The notes: generated by a model from the sequence alone, not told the origin. Positions 23,617 to 35,205 are shown, counted from the stretch's first letter. The stretch: 64,000 nt of DNA from Orychophragmus violaceus (GCA_030180135.1 CM058239.1:110269318-110333317); one strand, 5' to 3'. Translations and numbers: made by a program.

Positions 23617-24125
23617 ATGGCGGGGTCTCAGGATAAGCTCGAAAAGATGAAGCTCCGACAGGATTACCGGAATTTATGGCATTCCGATCTCATGGGCACC
23701 GTCACCGCCGATACCCCCTGTAAACCTCTCTCTCTCACACACACATTCTTTGATTTTGCTTAAATCTCGCCCTCTTCATTCTCTCTCACTCTCACGCTCT
23801 CTTTAATAGTGTTTCTTCTTTTTTTGTTGCAGATTGTTGCTTGGCGTGTCTGTGGTAAGTTGCTATTGCTCTATCTGCTATTTAGGGTTTTGCTCTCGGA
23901 GGAGCATCTAAGATAATTTTTCTTTTATTTCCTTCATTTTTCATTTAACTTCAGATAATTGATTCTTAAATCATTTTTTGAAATATTTATACTCCAGTTA
24001 GCTTCATTTTAGCAATCAAACTAGCAAATAATGGATCAATTTGCACATGTTTCTCTGGTTTCCGCATTCATGTTTCTCATCTTTTATAGAATGATGAATG
24101 AATGAACAAATGCATTTCTTTTGAT
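23617..24125 (+). pseudogene. Truncated PLAC8 copy (exons 1-2)
   Basis: Exon 1 (23617-23719) and exon 2 (23833-23854) match the intact gene at 48251, with only synonymous changes seen in exon 1. The donor and acceptor sites are intact. Intron 2 is cut at 24125 by the Tat LTR. The upstream promoter region is complete, so this remnant may still be transcribed rightward into the retrotransposon, whose antisense gene lies on the same strand. It cannot make a PLAC8 domain, because most cysteines lie in exons 3-7. Confidence 0.85.
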
Positions 24126-24762
24126 TGTGATAACCGAGATGGTCACGAGGTCGGGATGCGCGTCTTGCTAGAGAGTTGACGTGCTCGGTCCGAAGGAGTT
24201 AAGTTGTTCTTGAGAGAGAACCGACTAGATTCAGAGATAAACAAGAGTAAAAGTAGTGCTCGGGATGAACGAAGAGAAGATTGTGTTCGGGGTTCTTTGT
24301 CGAGAGTGATATGCTCGGCAACGAGCGTAGTTGGTATTTAGATTCCCGAGCAGGTCGAAAGACGTGCTCGGTTTACAATTCGGGAAATTGACTCTAGAGA
24401 GAGAAAGTAGTAAGAAGTGCACAAATCCCAAAAAGTTACATTGATGTACAGTGACGATTCCTATTTATAGTAAATGTGGTCGTCCTTTTTACAGGTCGTT
24501 GACCGCTTGTCGAGTTCGTGCGGATTGGGCCGTACTTGGTGACGAGATGGGCTGAGCCGTACGTTCTTTTGGCCGTTAGTGTAGCCGAGCCAATTTGCTT
24601 GAGTTGAGCCGAGCCTAGCCGATGGTAATGAGCTCGGTTCTGGCGTGTGTGTCCGGGCTTTTATCGCTTGTTGGGCCATTTGTTTTTGTTTGGGCCGACC
24701 CTTCCTCAGAAGATAAGTATTGGGCCTTCTAAGTGGATGGGGTGATAAACCCATATATAACA
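24126..24762 (-). repeat. Tat 3' LTR
   Basis: In element orientation it begins TGTTATATATGGG and ends GGTTATCACA (TG...CA). An internal TATA box (CTATAAATAGG, minus strand, near 24463-24473) marks the U3/R region. The G-rich polypurine tract lies immediately outside the high-coordinate edge, which fixes the LTR limit at 24762. Confidence 0.85.
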
Positions 24763-25020
24763 GTAAGCCCCCCCCAGTTCGTCGATCTTCGTGGTACCCG
24801 AAGTCGGCGAATTTTGACGGTGTTTTAGTTGGGCCAATATTTATCTGATGTGGATCTGGTCGACTTTGTATGTTTTGTCGTTTCTGTCTCGGGAAGTGCG
24901 AAGGGTTTCTTGGGAAGCAGCTGGAATCTGAAGAGTCGCAATGATGCCTATGACTGCTGGAAGCTGAAAGGTTGCGTAGGGGGTCATCATTGCGTTTACC
25001 TCGAAATTCTCCTGCTCCGC

Positions 25021-25030
25021 TTATATATAT
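25021..25030 (+). promoter_or_regulatory. TATA box of the Tat antisense gene
   Basis: TTATATATAT about 115 nt upstream of the antisense start codon at 25144, on the same strand, outside the LTR. A CT-rich leader (TTTCTCTCTCTAG) lies between. The same arrangement recurs at 36103 in the second copy. Confidence 0.5.
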
Positions 25031-25143
25031 CCTGCTCCATTCTCTTATGCGTCTTCATTTCTCTCCTTTCGCAGGTATTTCGCTCTCCCTTCTCTCTAAG
25101 ATTTACTTTCTCTCTCTAGATTTTGTTGTTGTATTAGTAAACT

Positions 25144-28100
25144 ATGAGGATTGACTCCGATTCAGCGACGTCTTCGGGTCGGGACCTTTACTCGGTAAGG
25201 TTATCCGAGGGTGATTCTGCTCGGCCTAGTTCGTCCGTTGCGCAGCAGGTATCTTCATCCGGCTCGGGGCGAACGGAGGTCATTTCCCAAAATCCCGAGG
25301 GTAATCGCGCTCGGACCCCTTCAGCTTCGGGTAGCGTACAGAGCTTTCGAGTACCGTACTTGATAGACTTGGAAGACGACGGTGCTCGGCCTTGGCTTCT
25401 CCCATCGGTTCGGGATTTGGGTTCGCTCCCAGTGAAGGCGGAAGCTGTGGCTTTAGTGGATCAGGATCGGTGTGATAGGATGGTGCTGGAGCCGAGCAGA
25501 CCTAAGAAGGTTCGAAAAACGGGGCGAAAAGCTGTGGATGGCTCGGAAAAGAAAACGCGTCCCGTTCGTAATGTTCTTCCGACGAAATGCTCGGATGACG
25601 ATTTGGCCTGGTTGAGGGATAACTGCGACCCGGGGGGCATCGATCGGCTTGAGCTTCGTAGGCCCGAGCCGCATGAGGGGCCTTGGGACTGTCCGGAGGG
25701 ATGGATATGCTTGTACGATTTTTGGTTCACGGATATCCATCTAAGGTTTCCTTTACCGAGGCTGCTCGTGGCCTACTGTGAGAAAAGAAGGATTGCCATG
25801 TCTCAGTTGTGCCCGGCTGCCGTCCAAAATTTGGTCGGCTCTATGATTTTGGCCTCCGAGTGCGGGGTGGATATGACTCTTCGGTTTTTCGAGGAGATAA
25901 CAACGATTTCGATAAATCCTACAACCGTCGGGACTCGTTATGTCTGTATGAGGACTCGCTTCGGGGAGAAGGTCGTCATAGGGAAACCGTCTAAGGTTGA
26001 CGACTGACAAGACCGTTACTTTTATGTTTGGGTTAATTCAGCCTCGGTTCCCGATCCCGAGAGGCCCTATAGGACGCTTTGGAATCATCTTCACGGTAAC
26101 TATTTTGCTTTGCTTGTTCCTCTAAATAGACTAACTCATCCTCGTTTTTTCTTTTTGCAGATCGTTATTCTTTTGATCTCCCGGCGCCGGACAATTTCTT
26201 AACAAATCTTCACAAGCTTGTTGCTCAGGGAATTCAGAGGTGGCCGGACGTTCACGCTAGTCGGGTCAGGCGAGCTATAGAGTGTTTAGACGAAAGTATG
26301 CCTTTTTGCTTTCTCCCCTTTTTTTTGCTCGGGTTTCTTTAATGTATATATATTTTGCAGGCTGTCATCTCCGTTCGGTTGAGTCCTTAGCCGAGTACAA
26401 CAACAGACCTCTCGTTCCAGTTGTCCCGAAGAAGAGCCGGAAGAAAGAGATGGGCCGAATGGATCTTGAAGTTGTTAACTACGTCGAGGAGAATCTTGCC
26501 ACCCCGCTGGGAAATCAGGTCATGGAGCAGGAGAATTCTTCTGAACCACAGGTAAATCCTGCTGCCCTGGACCCGAACCGACCATTTTCGCCATGGGTTG
26601 GGGAGGTCCCTCGTGGAATGGTTTTTGTGAACGAGTATCATCGAGATTTTTTTCGTCAGGTGTGCGAGGCGGTGGAGGCAGTCGAAGCTCAGAAGAAGAA
26701 GAAAAAGAAGAAGAGATCGAGACCCGAGGAAGCGGTTGCTACTGAGCCGGAGACTCTTCTCGTTTCTGGGGATGGTCGGGAAACCGAGGAAGCCACCAAT
26801 GTTCCTTCCTTGGTGAGAAAAAAGAAGAAAAAGAAGACTGCTGCTACCGAGGGCCAAATGACTGATGCTACCGAGCATGCCGATGGTGGTAGAACGGATC
26901 TGATGACTCTTCCTGAGGCTACGGATACCGAGGTTGGGAATGTTGAGGGCCCAAGTGTTGATGAGGCGGCTCTTTTGGAATGTCCGGGTGATGATCAGGT
27001 TGCTGACCATGGTGAAATGGGTGGTCGGGAGGGGAATGAGGTTTCTGATCCTCAAACCGAACGGGATATTCCCAACCTGGATGAGATTGCCGGGCTCACT
27101 TTCCTTGGTGGACCCGGTGAAGGCGCACTCACAGACTATGGCTTCGCTGTGAGGTATGAAGGTTCCCAGCCGCTCCTTCGTGATGGGGAGGCTTGTGCTG
27201 ACTTGCTTCGGTTGATGAGAAACAGTCCTCCGAGACCGTTGCCTCCTGTTACGCACACACATTTCTCTGATCGTAAACATGCAGTGGCCAAGGATTTTGT
27301 TCGGGTGAGTTTTTGCTTCTCTTTCTTTCTTTTTTTTTGGGTAATTTTATCTGGTTTTGACTTAGCTTTCCTGCTCCAGGGTTTTGCCAACTACAATCTG
27401 CTCCTTGATGAGTATGAACAGAGGGAGGTCGAGCTCGAGAGGGCGATTAGCAGCTTGAAGAGGGAGCTCGGTAGAGCAGAGAGATCCATTACCGAGCTTG
27501 AGGGATACCACGAAGCGGCGGCTGCTACGGAGGCGCTCCGTTGCTCTCTCAAGGTTGAAGCGGAGAAGGTGTCGGCCTTGGAGGCGAAGATTGCTGATCT
27601 CTCCACCGAGAATGCTCGGTTGGATGCTGAAAACAGACAGTGCCTGACTGATAGCTCGAACGCTCGGGCGGAGGCTGATGAGTTGATAGTTCGGGTCTCC
27701 GACCTGCAGGGTAAGCTTGAATCCGAGTGTACTCGGCTGAGGTACTCCCGTACGCGCGAAGTCCTGAAAGAGCGGGAGCGAGTTTCGGATAAGGCGCGAG
27801 CTCTGCTTTCTAAGATCAAGAAAGCCAACGAAGAGAAGGAGCTCGGGAGGAGAACCCAGATACTGATGAATCAGGCTGCTGCGGTTGCGTCTATGTTGGA
27901 GGCGCTTGTCAAAGAAGGGTTCGCAATCCCTGCTGATAAGATAGCCAAGGCTCATTCCGACTTTGCTCGTTTCAAGGAAGAGCTCATCTCGATTCAGTTC
28001 ACCGACCTGAAGGATGAGGATTTTGTTATGACCCCGCCAGGTAGTCCAGGTCGGGCTGTTGGAGATTCTTCGGTGACTGATCAGGATCTGCAAGGTTCGA

Positions 28101-28165
28101 CGGTAGGCAATCTTCGGGCGGCTGGTCAAACCGAGAGCGAAGATCGAGCTCCCGAGGCTTCTTAG
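25144..28165 (+). pseudogene. Tat antisense gene (aORF), left copy, one premature stop
   Basis: Four exons are inferred: 25144-26095, 26161-26295, 26361-27304 and 27380-28165, all with GT/AG borders that keep frame. Exon 1 carries the domain described in Pfam as putative gypsy-type transposon (Transposase_28): the WLRDNCDPGG, CPEGWICLYDFWF and FPLPRLLVAYCE stretch. Exon 3 has two Lys-rich runs (possible nuclear signals) and acidic linkers. Exon 4 is a long coiled coil (ELERAISSLKRELGRAERS region). A TGA at 26005-26007 replaces a TGG found in the right copy. The role is unknown; such ORFs are known as additional antisense genes of Tat elements. The intron between exons 3 and 4 is 75 nt and open, so splicing there is inferred from GTGAGT/CAG. 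Confidence 0.7.
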
Positions 28166-28339
28166 ATGTTTTTTTTGTCTTCTTTTGTAATACTCTGATG
28201 TAACCGGATTCGTGCTTTTAAGCACTTTTAATGAATTTTGTTTTTCCTCGCTCTTTTTATATATATATATATGTTCAAGTCGGGATAAACAACGAAAGAA
28301 GGTGCTCGGTTTGGGTTAGATATGCGAGTTTAGCAAGGA

Positions 28340-28935
28340 GCGAGCAAAGATGCTCGGCTTATCCCGTAGGACCGACCGAGACAGTTATGCGAACTGTGTT
28401 CGGCTTATTTTTCTGTCAGTCGTCCTTGTGCGGGAACTGGGCCCGGCTTACTTAGTTGTGGGGTTCGAGACTGTGCTCGTTGTACCACAGGTCGGGTGCG
28501 AGTAAGTGCTCGGCTTACCCCTAAGGTCTGATCGGGACGTTATGCGAGAGCTGTTCTCGGCTTATTTACTGTCGATCAGCCTTGTGCGGGAACTTGGCCC
28601 GGCTTACAATGTATCGAGCATCTGGCCAGGATGTCGATCTGTTCGGTGTGATTGAAACAAGAATTTTAACTTAATGAGATTTTTTTATTGATATAGCTGA
28701 GCCTCGTGAGAGGTTGCCTACGTACCCCGAAAGGGGATCAAGCCGATCGTAGTTCACTTTACATATTACTCGAACTCGTGTATAGCGAGCTCGGTTTTGG
28801 AGCGAGAGATGCTCGTTTTTTTTTTTTGAGCGCGATGCTCGGCTTTTCCGTGAGCGAGAGATACTCGTTTTTTTTTTTTTTTTTTTTTTTTTTTTTGAGC
28901 GCGATGCTCGGCTTTTCCGTGAGCGAGAGATGCTC
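28340..28935 (+). repeat. Tandem repeats and long T-run between aORF and pol
   Basis: Two about 110-bp units (about 28348-28455 and 28504-28610) share GTGCTCGGCTTA, TTATGCGA and CTTGTGCGGGAACT words. Then three about 45-bp units (GAGCGCGATGCTCGG, TTTTCCGTGAGCGAGAGAT) are separated by T-runs, one about 30 nt long near 28866-28896. Non-coding. Confidence 0.65.
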
Positions 28936-28938
28936 GGC

Positions 28939-31900
28939 CTAGTAGTAGTACCTCTTGAGTTTGTTTGCATTCCAAGAGCGTGGAATGGCTTCCCCCTTCA
29001 TCGTTACAAGCTCGTATACGCCGGGTTTTACTATCTTTGAAACGATGTACGGTCCTTCCCAGTTTGCGCCGAGTTTCCCTGCTCGGTATTCCCGTGTGTT
29101 TTCGAACACTTTCCTGAGGACGAGGTCACCCTCTATGAAACGTCGACCTCTAACCTTTTTGTTGTAGTGTCGCGTGATCTGTTGTTGATAGTTTTGGAGG
29201 CGTAGGAGTGCTTGGTCTCGTAACTCTTCTGCTTGATCAAGGCAATCAACGATCATGTTGTTGTTAAGTTCTTCGTGCTCGGGCGCGATGCTCAGGCGTA
29301 TCGTCGGGACGCACATCTCGGCTGGGGACATTGCCTCCATTCCGTGGGAGAGTGAAAAGGGTGTCTGGCCGGTTGATGTTCTCGGGGTGGTCCGGTGAGA
29401 CCAGAGGACGCCGTCGAGCTCGTCGGCCCAGAGGCCTTTTTTACTTTCCATTCGCTTCTTTAGACCGTCTATGATCGTTTTGTTGGTCGCTTCAGCCTGC
29501 CCATTACCTTGTGGATACTGATAGGCTCAGAGTTTTAATCCCTATACTAAACTGCAAGTGCACAGTGATGTAGTTGTAGTACTTAGGGTATCGAAATCCA
29601 CAGGGACTCTGGTCAACGATAGATAAAAACAGAAGTGATTAAACTAGGAGAAAGCAAAGATGATTAAACTAAAAGCAGAGCAGAAAAGTAAATCAATAGC
29701 AGGCGAGTTTGTGAGCAAGGAGGCGAAGCGTTAGATTTCAGGAGTTCTCAGGAAATCAGGAACACAAGCAATCAATCAGTCGAAATCCAATCAGAAACTG
29801 TTCTAGAACTCAAACACAGATATAGAATTAACCAAATTCCTTTGCGAGAATTCTCTAAGTCTAAGTGCAGCAAACCAAACTTTCGTTTGCGAGAACTAAC
29901 AGATTAAACCAGCTTTAATTCCAAGTTTGATATGTTCACAATCTAATTAAACCAAACTTTCGTTTGCGAGAAGTTAAATTGCTTATCTAGGTTCTTTCTA
30001 GCTAAATTAACCAACTTCCGCTGCATTAATCAGCCTAACATCATAATCTAAGTGGCCAGTTCAGATTAAGCATTAAGAACAACCTAAACAAAGAACTAGC
30101 AGATATGAATCCCTACAGATTTATTTAACTATAGTTCCATGAAATCCCTAATGAGAATCCTTCAACCTAACAGGTAATCTACTCAGACATAATCATCGAA
30201 ACAGAAAACATCTTGAATAGAAAACCAAATATCATAAAATAAAACAAAGAACTGGGGTTCAAAATCCTCTCTCTCTCGAGAGCAGGATCAGCCCCTAACT
30301 CTCTCTGAAATAAAATAAGACTTAATGAAAGCGTAGCCTAAACAATGGCTTAAAACCCTTATATAATAGCTAAAACACGTTTTGGGCTTCTGTGTAAATA
30401 TCTGGGCTTTTCTGCAAAATCAGCATTCTTCATTAAATCGGCGAGTCTGGCCCATTCGCATATGCAACGATCGATGCAGGTGTGCAACGATCGACGCAGT
30501 CTTCAAAACTGGACATTGAACTCTGTCTCTCGGACCAAATCTCCAAAATACACCAAACAGCTCCAAAATCTCCACTTCTGCTCCAAATGTGTCTAAACCT
30601 GTAAACATACTAAAAAGACTCCAAAACATAACATAAGACTCGATAAATAAGGCATATACCATGGTTAAAACCGGTAAAATCCATGGTATATCAGATACCT
30701 CGGTGTTGATTTACTCAGACGTATTTTCCACCTCGCGCAGAATCCTTCGAACAGATTGGAGATAAACTGGGAGCCGTTGTCGGTTACGATCTCGTAGGGA
30801 ACACCGTGACGGCAGATTATGTATTTCCAAACAAACTTCTGAACGTCGAGGTTTTTGATCTCCGAGTAGGATTCGGCTTCGACCCATTTGGTAAAGTAAT
30901 CGGTCATTATCAGGATGAACTTCTTTTGATGCGAAGCCGGGAGAGGTCCGACAATGTCCATCGCCCATCGCATGAATGGGTAGGTTGTGGCTGCGGTGGT
31001 GAGGAGCTCGGCTGGCTGGTGTATGCTCGGTGCGTGCCTCTGACATTTCTCACATCGGGCCACGTAGCTTTCGCAATCGGCGATCATGGTCGGCCAGAAG
31101 TGGCCGTGTCGCTTAATCTTTGCGGCTAATGCTCGGCCGCTTGTGTGGTTTCCGTCGGCTCCTTCGTGTGTTTGCTCGGTAACCCACTGGATTTCTTGCC
31201 CGTTGATGCAGCGCAAAAGAGCCTTGGATGCACTCCAACGGAAGAGCACATCCTTCATTATTACGTATTGCGCACAGCGGGCTTTCAGTCGGCGGGCTGC
31301 CCAACGATCCTCAGGAATCTTTCCGGTTAGTATGTAGTTCTTGATCTCGTCCCTCCAATCGATAATGTCGGTGTGCTCGGGGTTATTGTCCTTGATAATT
31401 TCTTCGTTGCTTTTGTGAACGTTGTCCAGCCCCTCATCTTCCTCGGTAATAAGCAACACGACTTCGTCTGGTGTAATGCTTGGTCGGGCTATGCATTCGA
31501 TTGGAATGATTCGACGAAGGTCGGGGTCTGAAGTCGAAGCTAGAGCGGCTAGTGCGTCTGCGGAGGAGTTGTCGCTTCTGGGGATCTTGGTTAGCGTGAC
31601 CGACCCGATTCGTGCGGTGATTTCCTGGACGAGCTTCAAGTATGCATCCATGCATTCGTTTTTTGCTTCGTATTCCCCGTTGAATTGATTTACGACAAGC
31701 TGCGAGTCGGCGAACACATCTACTTGCTTTGCTCCTACCACTTCGGCTAGTCGTAGTCCAGCGAGCAGTGCTTCGTATTCGGCTTCGTTGTTTGAGGCTG
31801 GAAATCCTAGGCGGAAGGACTGTTCGATTAATTCGCCGGTCGGGGATGTCAACTTGACTCCTACACCTGAACCGTTTCTTGACGAAGAACCGTCTACGAA

Positions 31901-32990
31901 TAGAATCCATTTCTCCTTTGGAGGCTGAGCTTCGTTGAAAGTGAGCTCGGGTGGTAGCTCGATGAGGAAGTCAGCTAGGACTTGTGCCTTCGCGCTGGTT
32001 CGGGGTTTGTATTCGATGTCGTACTCGCTTAGCTCGACCGCCCATTTGGCGATTCTCCCTGACTGGCTCGGACTATGCATGATTGTTCTGATTGGTTGGT
32101 TCGTGAGTACGACCACCGAATGTGACTGAAAATAAGGGCGGAGCTTCCGAGCTGAGACGACGACTGCTAACGCGAGTTTCTCGAGTGTGTTGTAGCGCAT
32201 TTCCGCGTCGTCGAAGATTTTGCTTGTGTAGAAAATGGGTCTTTGGTCGCCTCGATCGTCGCGGACGAGCACACTGCTGACTGCCGAGGTTGACACAGAG
32301 ATGTATAAGTACAGTGTCTCTCCCTCCTCGGGTTTGGCCAGAATTGGTGGGGTGGAGAGGTAGGTCTTTAGCTGTTGAAACGCGTCCTCGCACTTAGCGT
32401 CCCATTCGAATTTCTTATTCCCTCGCAAAAGATTGTAGAAAGAGAGACACTTATCCGTCGATCGTGAGATAAATCTATTCAAGGCCGCGACGCGCCCTGT
32501 TAGGCGTTGAACTTCTCTGGTGTTCTTTGGCGATGGCAGTTCGGTGATTGCCGTTATTTTCTTTGGATTCGCTTCAATTCCTCTTCTTGTGAAAATGTAG
32601 CCGAGGAATTCTCCCGACGTGACCGCGAAAGTGCATTTTGCTGGATTCAGCTTCATTCAGTACTTGTTTAAACTCGCAAAGCACGTCGTGAGGTGGCTAA
32701 TGTGGTCGTCTGCTAAAGCGGATTTGACGAGCATATCGTCTATATAAACCTCCATTGTGTTGCCGAGCTGGTCGGCAAACATGCAATTTACGAGGCGCTG
32801 GTATGTCGCTCCCGCATTCTTGAGCCCGAAGGGCATGACCTTGTAGCCATATGTACCGCGGTCGGTGATGAAGGAAGTCTTTTCCCGATCGTCTGGGTGC
32901 ATCATGATCTGATTATATCCTGCAAAGGCGTCCATAAACGAGAGCAACTCGTGTCCGTTGGTTGCTTCTACGAGTCGGTCAATGTTCCGA
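28939..32990 (-). pseudogene. Tat pol: RT (partial), RNase H, second RNase H, integrase
   Basis: RT resumes at about 32990 (HELLSFMDAFAGYNQI, catalytic YIDDM near 32740). It has an in-frame TGA at 32657-32659 just before MKLNPAKCTF. The Ty3-type RNase H is near 31950-32400. The second, plant-type RNase H (FVDGSSSRNGSG, NNEAEYEALLAGL, DSQLVVNQ) is near 31500-31900 and is a Tat hallmark. Integrase has an HHCC-like zinc region, MDIVGP and TDNGSQF. It is cut at 30698 by a solo LTR and resumes at 29513 with PQGNGQAEATNK (third acidic residue), ending at 28939. RT fingers are deleted, so the enzyme is dead. Confidence 0.85.
29519..30693 (-). mobile_element. Solo LTR of an ATHILA-family element
   Basis: 1,175 bp starting TGATAGG and ending GGTATATCA on the plus strand. 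It is flanked by the 5-bp duplication GATAC at 29514-29518 and 30694-30698, inside the Tat integrase codons. It matches the 1,187-bp LTRs at 39151 and 45623 along its length but is clearly diverged. A minus-strand TATA box (TTATATAAGG) lies near 30358-30367. It also carries a pair of GCAACGATCG-type palindromes near 30465-30500. Confidence 0.9.
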
Positions 32991-35148
32991 TTGTGTTGAT
33001 CGAGTCTCCCGAGAAGCCGGTTAGTGGTCTCGTCGATGGTTTGATACTGTAGTCGCTGAGTTCCATACGTTGCAACGTTTCTCTAAAGATCAGGTCGACC
33101 GAGCTGCCGGTATCGATCAGAATCTTCTCTACCTCACAGTCGCCGATTCGCATGGCGACGACGAGCGGATCGTTATGCGGTCGGTCCACTCCTTCGGCAT
33201 CTTGCTCGGTGAAACTCACTTCCTCGCCGATTCTGAGCTCGTCAGTGGCGTTTCGTCGGTAATGCTGGGCGGCCGTGGCCCTCCGTTCGTATTCCTTTAT
33301 CGATCGTACTGAGTCGTTGACCATAGGCAGTCCTCCCATAATCATGTTTATTCGTCTCCTCGGTGGATGTGCTCCGTCTTCCTCTTCCTCGTCGCGAACT
33401 CTTTTATCCGCAGCTGCTGCTGCGTTGATTTGTTCAATCTCCTCGTCAAAAGCAACATGTTTCCTTCGTTCCTCTTGGACGATCCTGAAGCGCTCGGCCT
33501 CGTTCTTTGGTTGCGTGACCTGGTTGATTTGCTTCGGGTGAGGTTTGTTGCGATCCAGCACTAGTTTCTTCCCGTCATTTTGGTAATCGGCGAAGAGGAG
33601 GGCTTGAAGGTTTCTGCATTCCTCAGTGCTATGACCCGCTCGCTGATGATATTCGCAGAATAAATTGCTTTTATCGGCTCCTCGGACGAATTTGTTCCAT
33701 GGCTTTCCTTGATTTTGACCTTGGTATCCTTGGGTGGATCGATCCTGCTGATGATTTTGAGAGCGGTCGGGATGATTCTGTCGTTGATCCTGGTGGGGGC
33801 GTTCCTCGTCCTGTCGGTGGCCTTGCAACTGATCGCTGACGTAATTCGACGATTTCCCTTTTCTCGCGGTTTCTTCTTCCTTGGCCTTTTTGTAATCCTG
33901 ATCGTAGTGTTGCCGAGGTTCGTATTGCTCGGTACTCTTCTCGGTTTTGTCCTTTGAAGTCGAACTCTTGGGCCCGAACTTCTTGGCTAGGGTTTCTTTT
34001 TCTTCCTCGAGGTCGACAAAGATCGATGCTCGGTGGAGGGCGTCCTCTAGCGAGCTTGGTCTATTTTTCTTCAGTTCTTCTCGGAAGCTCAATTCGTACC
34101 AGATGCCGTTTCGGAGTGCGGGCAGACCTTCGCTGTCGGTGATCGTGATTTTGGCCAAAATGCTTTTGAAGCGGGTGATGTACGATCGGAGGCTTTCCCT
34201 CGGTCCTTGGGAGATAGCCCATAGGTCGGCGTTTGATACTTCCTCCTGAATATACATCGAGTAATGTTTGAGAAAGGCGTGCGTTAAGTCGTTGTATCCG
34301 TCGATCGAGTTCGGCTCTAAACGAGAGAACCAATCCAAGGCCGAGCCGGTCAGATGCTCGACGAACAGTTGGCAGTAACTTGCGTCATGTTCTCCAACGC
34401 TGAACTTTGTCCTCCCCATTGCGATTCGGAATGCCGTCAGAAACTGTCTTGGGTCGGATTTGCCGTCGTAGGTGGTCATCTTGATTTTGACCGGAGAGAT
34501 AGGATGCTCAAACTGGATATCCATGAGGCGACGAGTGAAGGGAGTGTTTTGGGTCTCTTCCAGTACACGGTCAATCTCGGGGGCCGAGCTGATTGCTTGG
34601 TGGACTTTGGACGTCATATTTTTCAACATCAGCTTTATATCTTCAATTTCGCTGTCTCTGTGTGTGTCGGGCGCTGAGCTGCCTGGGATATCCGCGTTGG
34701 GAGGTTGTTCGTCCTCGGTCTGCTGCTGCGATACCGTTCGGTTTCTCGGGTTTGGAGGTGGCGTTTCTTCAAATAACGCTCGGTGGAGGTGAGTTCGGGG
34801 AACGGATCCCTGTTGGCTTGCCATCCTTAGGTCGTTGATTTGCCCCTGGCATATTGCGTGTGCCGTGGCAAGCTGATCGAAGCGTGCGTTGCTACCCTGG
34901 GAGAGTTCGGTTACTTGAGTCATGAGAGTTTTGAGTAAGGCGGACATGTCCTGCTCGTTTGTCTGAGTTTCCATGACTTGTTGTGGTCGTTCGGTATTTA
35001 GAGGTTGCTGCTCGGCGCCGGCCGGCTGAATGATTGGATTTTCAACCTGAGAAACGTGCTGGGGTTTCCCTCTTGCTCGGGAGGCTGTTTCTGAACTTGT
35101 TATGTCTTCGATGTGGACGTAATCCTTGTTTGGTGGTAATCCTGTCAT
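32968..35148 (-). CDS. Tat gag-protease, C-terminally truncated
   Basis: An open frame of 726 codons. It contains a Retrotrans_gag-type capsid region at about residues 225-400 (TTYDGKSDPRQFLTAFRIAM, LTGSALDWFSRL, HYSMYIQEE). A Gln/Arg/Lys-rich nucleocapsid stretch follows, with a CX2HX3GHX4C-like knuckle (CEYHQRAGHSTEEC). Then comes the aspartic protease active site ILIDTGSSVDLIF near residue 690. It stops 34 codons after the active site where a deletion joins PR to RT. Gag itself looks intact and could be expressed from the 5' LTR. It forms virus-like particles in this family; that is family knowledge, not shown here. Confidence 0.85.
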   Translation of the reverse strand: MTGLPPNKDYVHIEDITSSETASRARGKPQHVSQVENPIIQPAGAEQQPLNTERPQQVMETQTNEQDMSALLKTLMTQVTELSQGSNARFDQLATAHAICQGQINDLRMASQQGSVPRTHLHRALFEETPPPNPRNRTVSQQQTEDEQPPNADIPGSSAPDTHRDSEIEDIKLMLKNMTSKVHQAISSAPEIDRVLEETQNTPFTRRLMDIQFEHPISPVKIKMTTYDGKSDPRQFLTAFRIAMGRTKFSVGEHDASYCQLFVEHLTGSALDWFSRLEPNSIDGYNDLTHAFLKHYSMYIQEEVSNADLWAISQGPRESLRSYITRFKSILAKITITDSEGLPALRNGIWYELSFREELKKNRPSSLEDALHRASIFVDLEEEKETLAKKFGPKSSTSKDKTEKSTEQYEPRQHYDQDYKKAKEEETARKGKSSNYVSDQLQGHRQDEERPHQDQRQNHPDRSQNHQQDRSTQGYQGQNQGKPWNKFVRGADKSNLFCEYHQRAGHSTEECRNLQALLFADYQNDGKKLVLDRNKPHPKQINQVTQPKNEAERFRIVQEERRKHVAFDEEIEQINAAAAADKRVRDEEEEDGAHPPRRRINMIMGGLPMVNDSVRSIKEYERRATAAQHYRRNATDELRIGEEVSFTEQDAEGVDRPHNDPLVVAMRIGDCEVEKILIDTGSSVDLIFRETLQRMELSDYSIKPSTRPLTGFSGDSINTIGTLTDS

Positions 35149-35185
35149 CGCTGAATCTGCCCGTTAGTAAAGAAAAACTTGAGAT

Positions 35186-35203
35186 TCCCCACAGACGGCA
35201 CCA
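35186..35203 (-). promoter_or_regulatory. Tat primer binding site
   Basis: Two bases inside the 5' LTR edge (35206), the minus strand reads TGGTGCCGTCTGTGGGGA, the position and TGG start expected of a tRNA-complementary primer site. I do not assign the tRNA with confidence. Confidence 0.7.
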
Positions 35204-35205
35204 AT

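Larger units (their letters stand above)
22329..24125 (+). repeat. Segmental duplication, copy 1
   Basis: Nearly identical (roughly 30 differences by eye) to 46963-48750. It covers LINE ORF1 5' part, the PLAC8 promoter region, exons 1-2 and part of intron 2. It ends exactly where the Tat LTR begins (24126). The left edge CTTCTATCC (22329) equals the right-hand junction sequence at 46963. Confidence 0.9.

Noticed and set aside
26387..27280. 297-codon minus-strand frame (and its copy at 37471-38346)
   Set aside because: Mirror of the aORF exon 3 coding strand; codon content follows the plus-strand gene and no domain is visible.
24126..28165. A 4-kb LTR spanning everything shared by the left and right Tat copies
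   Set aside because: A G-rich polypurine tract next to TG...CA ends and a TATA box inside 24126-24762 fix the LTR at 637 bp; the rest is internal region.
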